Shown: in pieces, positions 61,775-64,000 of the stretch
Numbering within the stretch: position 1 is the stretch's first letter
How the letters are laid out: each line of letters opens with the position of its first letter
Source: an uncultured Bryobacterales bacterium
GTDB lineage: Bacteria > Acidobacteriota > Terriglobia > Bryobacterales > UBA6623
Length of the DNA stretch: 64,000 nucleotides
NCBI GenBank assembly: GCA_958295955.1
Contig: OY282420.1
Span: 1,998,435 to 2,062,434, forward strand
Direction: 5' to 3'
Position numbers and translations under genes: made by a program
The notes under the pieces: generated by a model
The model's database searches: none
Told to the model about the DNA's origin: nothing
What the model saw: the letters and a program-made list of their open reading frames with translations, nothing else

Positions 61775-64000
61775 ATGACGCCAATCCATCGCTTCACCCT
61801 CTCGATTGCGGTTCTCGGCGCGGTCGGCTTGACGCCCGCCCGGTCCGCCGGGGACGCCGACGCCCTGGCCGCAGGCCGCCGCTCTTTCGAGGCGCGTTGC
61901 GGCGGCTGCCACGGCGGCGACGGCAAGGGCGGAGTGCGCGCTCCCGATATCGTGACGCCCGGGTTGGTCCCGCAGCGCAGCGCCGAAGAGATGGCCGAGT
62001 TGATTACCCGGGGCTTGCCCGATTTCGGGATGCCCGGCCTGCAAGTGCCCGAGCCGGAGTTGGCGGCGCTGATCGCGTTTTACCGGACGCAGACCGCGCC
62101 CGCCTACGAGGCGGTAGTCAGCGGCGACCCCGAGCAGGGCGCGGCGCTTTTCGAACGGCTCTGCGCGGGGTGCCACTTGCGCCGCGAAGGCATGCGCATG
62201 GCCGGTCCCGATCTGTCGGCGATCGGCGCGCAGAAAACTCTCAACGAGTTGCGTGAAGCGGTGGCGTCGCCCGCCGCCTCGACGGCGAAGGGGTACGCGG
62301 CGGTCGATGTCGAGTTGGCCGGCGGCGAGACCCTGCGCGGCTTCTCGCGGAACGCGAGCAACTACGACCTGCAGTTGCAGGGACTCGACGGCAAGCTGCG
62401 CCTGTTGCGCCGCGCGGAGTATCGAAGCGTCACTCCGGTGGGGAAATCGCTGATGCCGGAGATGGAGTTGGAGGAGTCGGAAATCGACGATCTGACCGCC
62501 TACCTGGCCAAGCTCGACGGCTCGCAGCCGAAAGCGGCCCAAAAAGAACTGCCCGGAGCGCTGAGCTTCAACCGCATCCTGGAGCCCGCCGCGGGCGAAT
62601 GGCCGACGTACAACGGCGACATCCGCGGCAACCGCCACAGCCGCTTGCAGCAAATCCACACGGGGAATGCCGCGCAACTGGCGCCCGCCTGGATTTTCCC
62701 CATCGCCGCGCCGCGCGACCTGGAGATGACGCCCATCGTCGTCGAAGGCGTGATGTACGCCACCACCGCGAACAAGATTCACGCTCTCGACGCGGCGCGG
62801 GGCCGCGAAATCTGGACCTACCGGCGCCCGCGCGTTCCGGGCGTGATGGGCGATGCCGGACGCGGCGCGAACCGCGGCGTCGCGGTGCTGGGCGACAAGG
62901 TTTTTCTGGCCACCGACCATGCCCACCTGATCGCCGTCGATCGGCTCTCGGGGCGGTTGCTCTGGGATACCGAAATGGCCGACTACCGCCTGCACTACGG
63001 CGGAACCCTGGCGCCGTTGGTCGTCAAGGACAAGGTGATCGGCGGCGTCGGCGGCGGCGACGAGGGCATCCGCGGGTTTCTGGCCGCCTACGACGTCGAA
63101 ACAGGCGAGGAAGCCTGGCGGTTCTGGACCGTTCCCCTGCCCGGCGAGCCCCTGGCCGAGACTTGGCAGGGCGGCGTGCTGCCCCGCGGCTGCGGAGCGA
63201 CCTGGTTGACCGGCACGTACGACTCCGAGCTCGACACGTTGTATTGGCCGGTGGGCAACCCGTGCCCCGACATGAACGGCGACGACCGCATCGGCGACAA
63301 CCTCTACACCGACTCGATGCTGGCGCTCGACCCGGATAGCGGGGAGTTGAAATGGCATTACCAGTACACGCCGCACGACGAGTTCGATTGGGACGCCAAT
63401 CAAACTCCGCTGCTGCTCGACGTCGAATGGCGGGGGAAACCCCGCAAGGTGTTGGCCCACGCCAACCGCAACGGGTATTTCTACGTGCTCGACCGCATTA
63501 CCGGCGAGCTTTTGCGGGCCAAGGCATTCGTCGAAAAGCTGACCTGGTCGAGCGGCATCGGCGGCGACGGGCGCCCCGTGCTGATCCCGGGCAAGCGGCC
63601 CACGCCGGCGGGAAACATCGTCTGTCCGGGCCTTGCCGGCGCAACCAATTGGATGGCGCCGGCCTACCACCCCGGAACCGGCCTGTTCTACGTGCAGGCG
63701 ACCGAAGGCTGCCAGATTTTCACCAAGCGCGAAGAGGCTTGGCAGCGCGGCAAGCAATACTTCGGCGGCACGGCGAAGAACGTTCCCGGCGAGCCGCCCC
63801 GGAAATACCTGCGCGCGCTCGACCTGGCGACCGGGGACGTTCGCTGGGAGATCGAGCAGATCGGCGGACGCGGCACCTGGAGCGGCGTGCTGACCACGGA
63901 CGGCGGCCTGGTTTTCTACGGCGACGACAGCGGCGCTTTCGCCGCCGTGCGGGCAACGGACGGCGAGCCGCTGTGGAGCTTCCAGCTCAACGTTCAGTTC
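61775..64000 (+). CDS. PQQ-dependent dehydrogenase with two N-terminal cytochrome c domains (partial)
   Basis: The frame from ATG 61775 is open to the window edge (742 residues). A signal peptide (FTLSIAVLGAVGLTPARSAG) is followed by cytochrome c sites CGGCHGGDG (Cys42, Cys45) and CAGCHLRREG (Cys131, Cys134), with two possible Met ligands. From about 270 there is a PQQ eight-bladed propeller: EWPTYNGDIRGNRHSRL, GATWLTGTYDSELDTLYWPVGNPCPDMNGDD and DEFDWDANQTPLLLD, the last holding the active-site Asp. It oxidises alcohols or sugars in the periplasm and passes electrons to its own hemes. Most quinohemoproteins carry the cytochrome at the C-terminus. Confidence 0.88.
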   Translation, partial: MTPIHRFTLSIAVLGAVGLTPARSAGDADALAAGRRSFEARCGGCHGGDGKGGVRAPDIVTPGLVPQRSAEEMAELITRGLPDFGMPGLQVPEPELAALIAFYRTQTAPAYEAVVSGDPEQGAALFERLCAGCHLRREGMRMAGPDLSAIGAQKTLNELREAVASPAASTAKGYAAVDVELAGGETLRGFSRNASNYDLQLQGLDGKLRLLRRAEYRSVTPVGKSLMPEMELEESEIDDLTAYLAKLDGSQPKAAQKELPGALSFNRILEPAAGEWPTYNGDIRGNRHSRLQQIHTGNAAQLAPAWIFPIAAPRDLEMTPIVVEGVMYATTANKIHALDAARGREIWTYRRPRVPGVMGDAGRGANRGVAVLGDKVFLATDHAHLIAVDRLSGRLLWDTEMADYRLHYGGTLAPLVVKDKVIGGVGGGDEGIRGFLAAYDVETGEEAWRFWTVPLPGEPLAETWQGGVLPRGCGATWLTGTYDSELDTLYWPVGNPCPDMNGDDRIGDNLYTDSMLALDPDSGELKWHYQYTPHDEFDWDANQTPLLLDVEWRGKPRKVLAHANRNGYFYVLDRITGELLRAKAFVEKLTWSSGIGGDGRPVLIPGKRPTPAGNIVCPGLAGATNWMAPAYHPGTGLFYVQATEGCQIFTKREEAWQRGKQYFGGTAKNVPGEPPRKYLRALDLATGDVRWEIEQIGGRGTWSGVLTTDGGLVFYGDDSGAFAAVRATDGEPLWSFQLNVQF

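Overview
The window is GC-rich bacterial chromosome, most likely from an acidobacterium of the Bryobacterales/Solibacter type. The evidence is a TIGR03437-type C-terminal domain behind an NHL-repeat protein, the DUF1549/DUF1553 plus DUF1501 pair, Tat-exported Gfo/Idh/MocA oxidoreductases, an Oar-like TonB-dependent barrel, UPF0182, and a PQQ enzyme with cytochrome c domains. No rRNA, tRNA, transposase or replication origin was recognised. Several genes have a -10-like hexamer 5-9 nt before the start codon, which suggests leaderless mRNAs.

Layout. 1-1318: sugar isomerase-like fragment and zinc dehydrogenase. 1412-6253: lipoprotein, HAD phosphatase remnant, NHL-repeat exported protein whose signal peptide has no normal start codon, small membrane protein. 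6453-11705: DUF1549/DUF1553 cytochrome protein, DUF1501 protein, SDR. 11708-13072: AtuA-like protein.

13253-28166 is a defence island. It opens with a ubiquitin-like conjugation operon (two-domain ubiquitin-like protein, E2-like protein, JAB-E1 fusion) whose last gene overlaps an AAA ATPase, followed by a PIN nuclease. A complete type I-E CRISPR-Cas locus follows (cas3, cse1, cse2, cas7e, cas5e, cas6e, cas1e, cas2e, 12 repeats). A 13th perfect repeat sits 778 bp downstream of the array. The stretch between holds a beheaded HNH endonuclease gene and an unknown secreted-protein gene, like an oversized spacer or an insertion in the array.

28168-30602: glycosyltransferases and a Lon-substrate-binding-domain protein. 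30652-34092: SDR, shikimate kinase, LolD-like ATPase, and a serine hydrolase behind a duplicated 50-bp promoter-like segment. 34106-41034: UPF0182, FmdB-type zinc ribbon, and a Gfo/Idh/MocA - phytanoyl-CoA dioxygenase - sodium/solute symporter set. 41208-47727: thioesterase, thiol-disulfide protein, sulfatase-like protein, second Gfo/Idh/MocA protein, TonB-dependent receptor. 59495 down to 47740 is a tightly packed ten-gene minus-strand operon: microcompartment shell protein, CoA-acylating aldehyde dehydrogenase with a targeting-like tail, recJ, an rRNA/tRNA methyltransferase, then glycan genes ending in an ABC-2 exporter. 59618 to the end: SMP-30 lactonase, DJ-1/PfpI protein, TlpA-like protein, and the start of a dicytochrome PQQ dehydrogenase that runs off the window.
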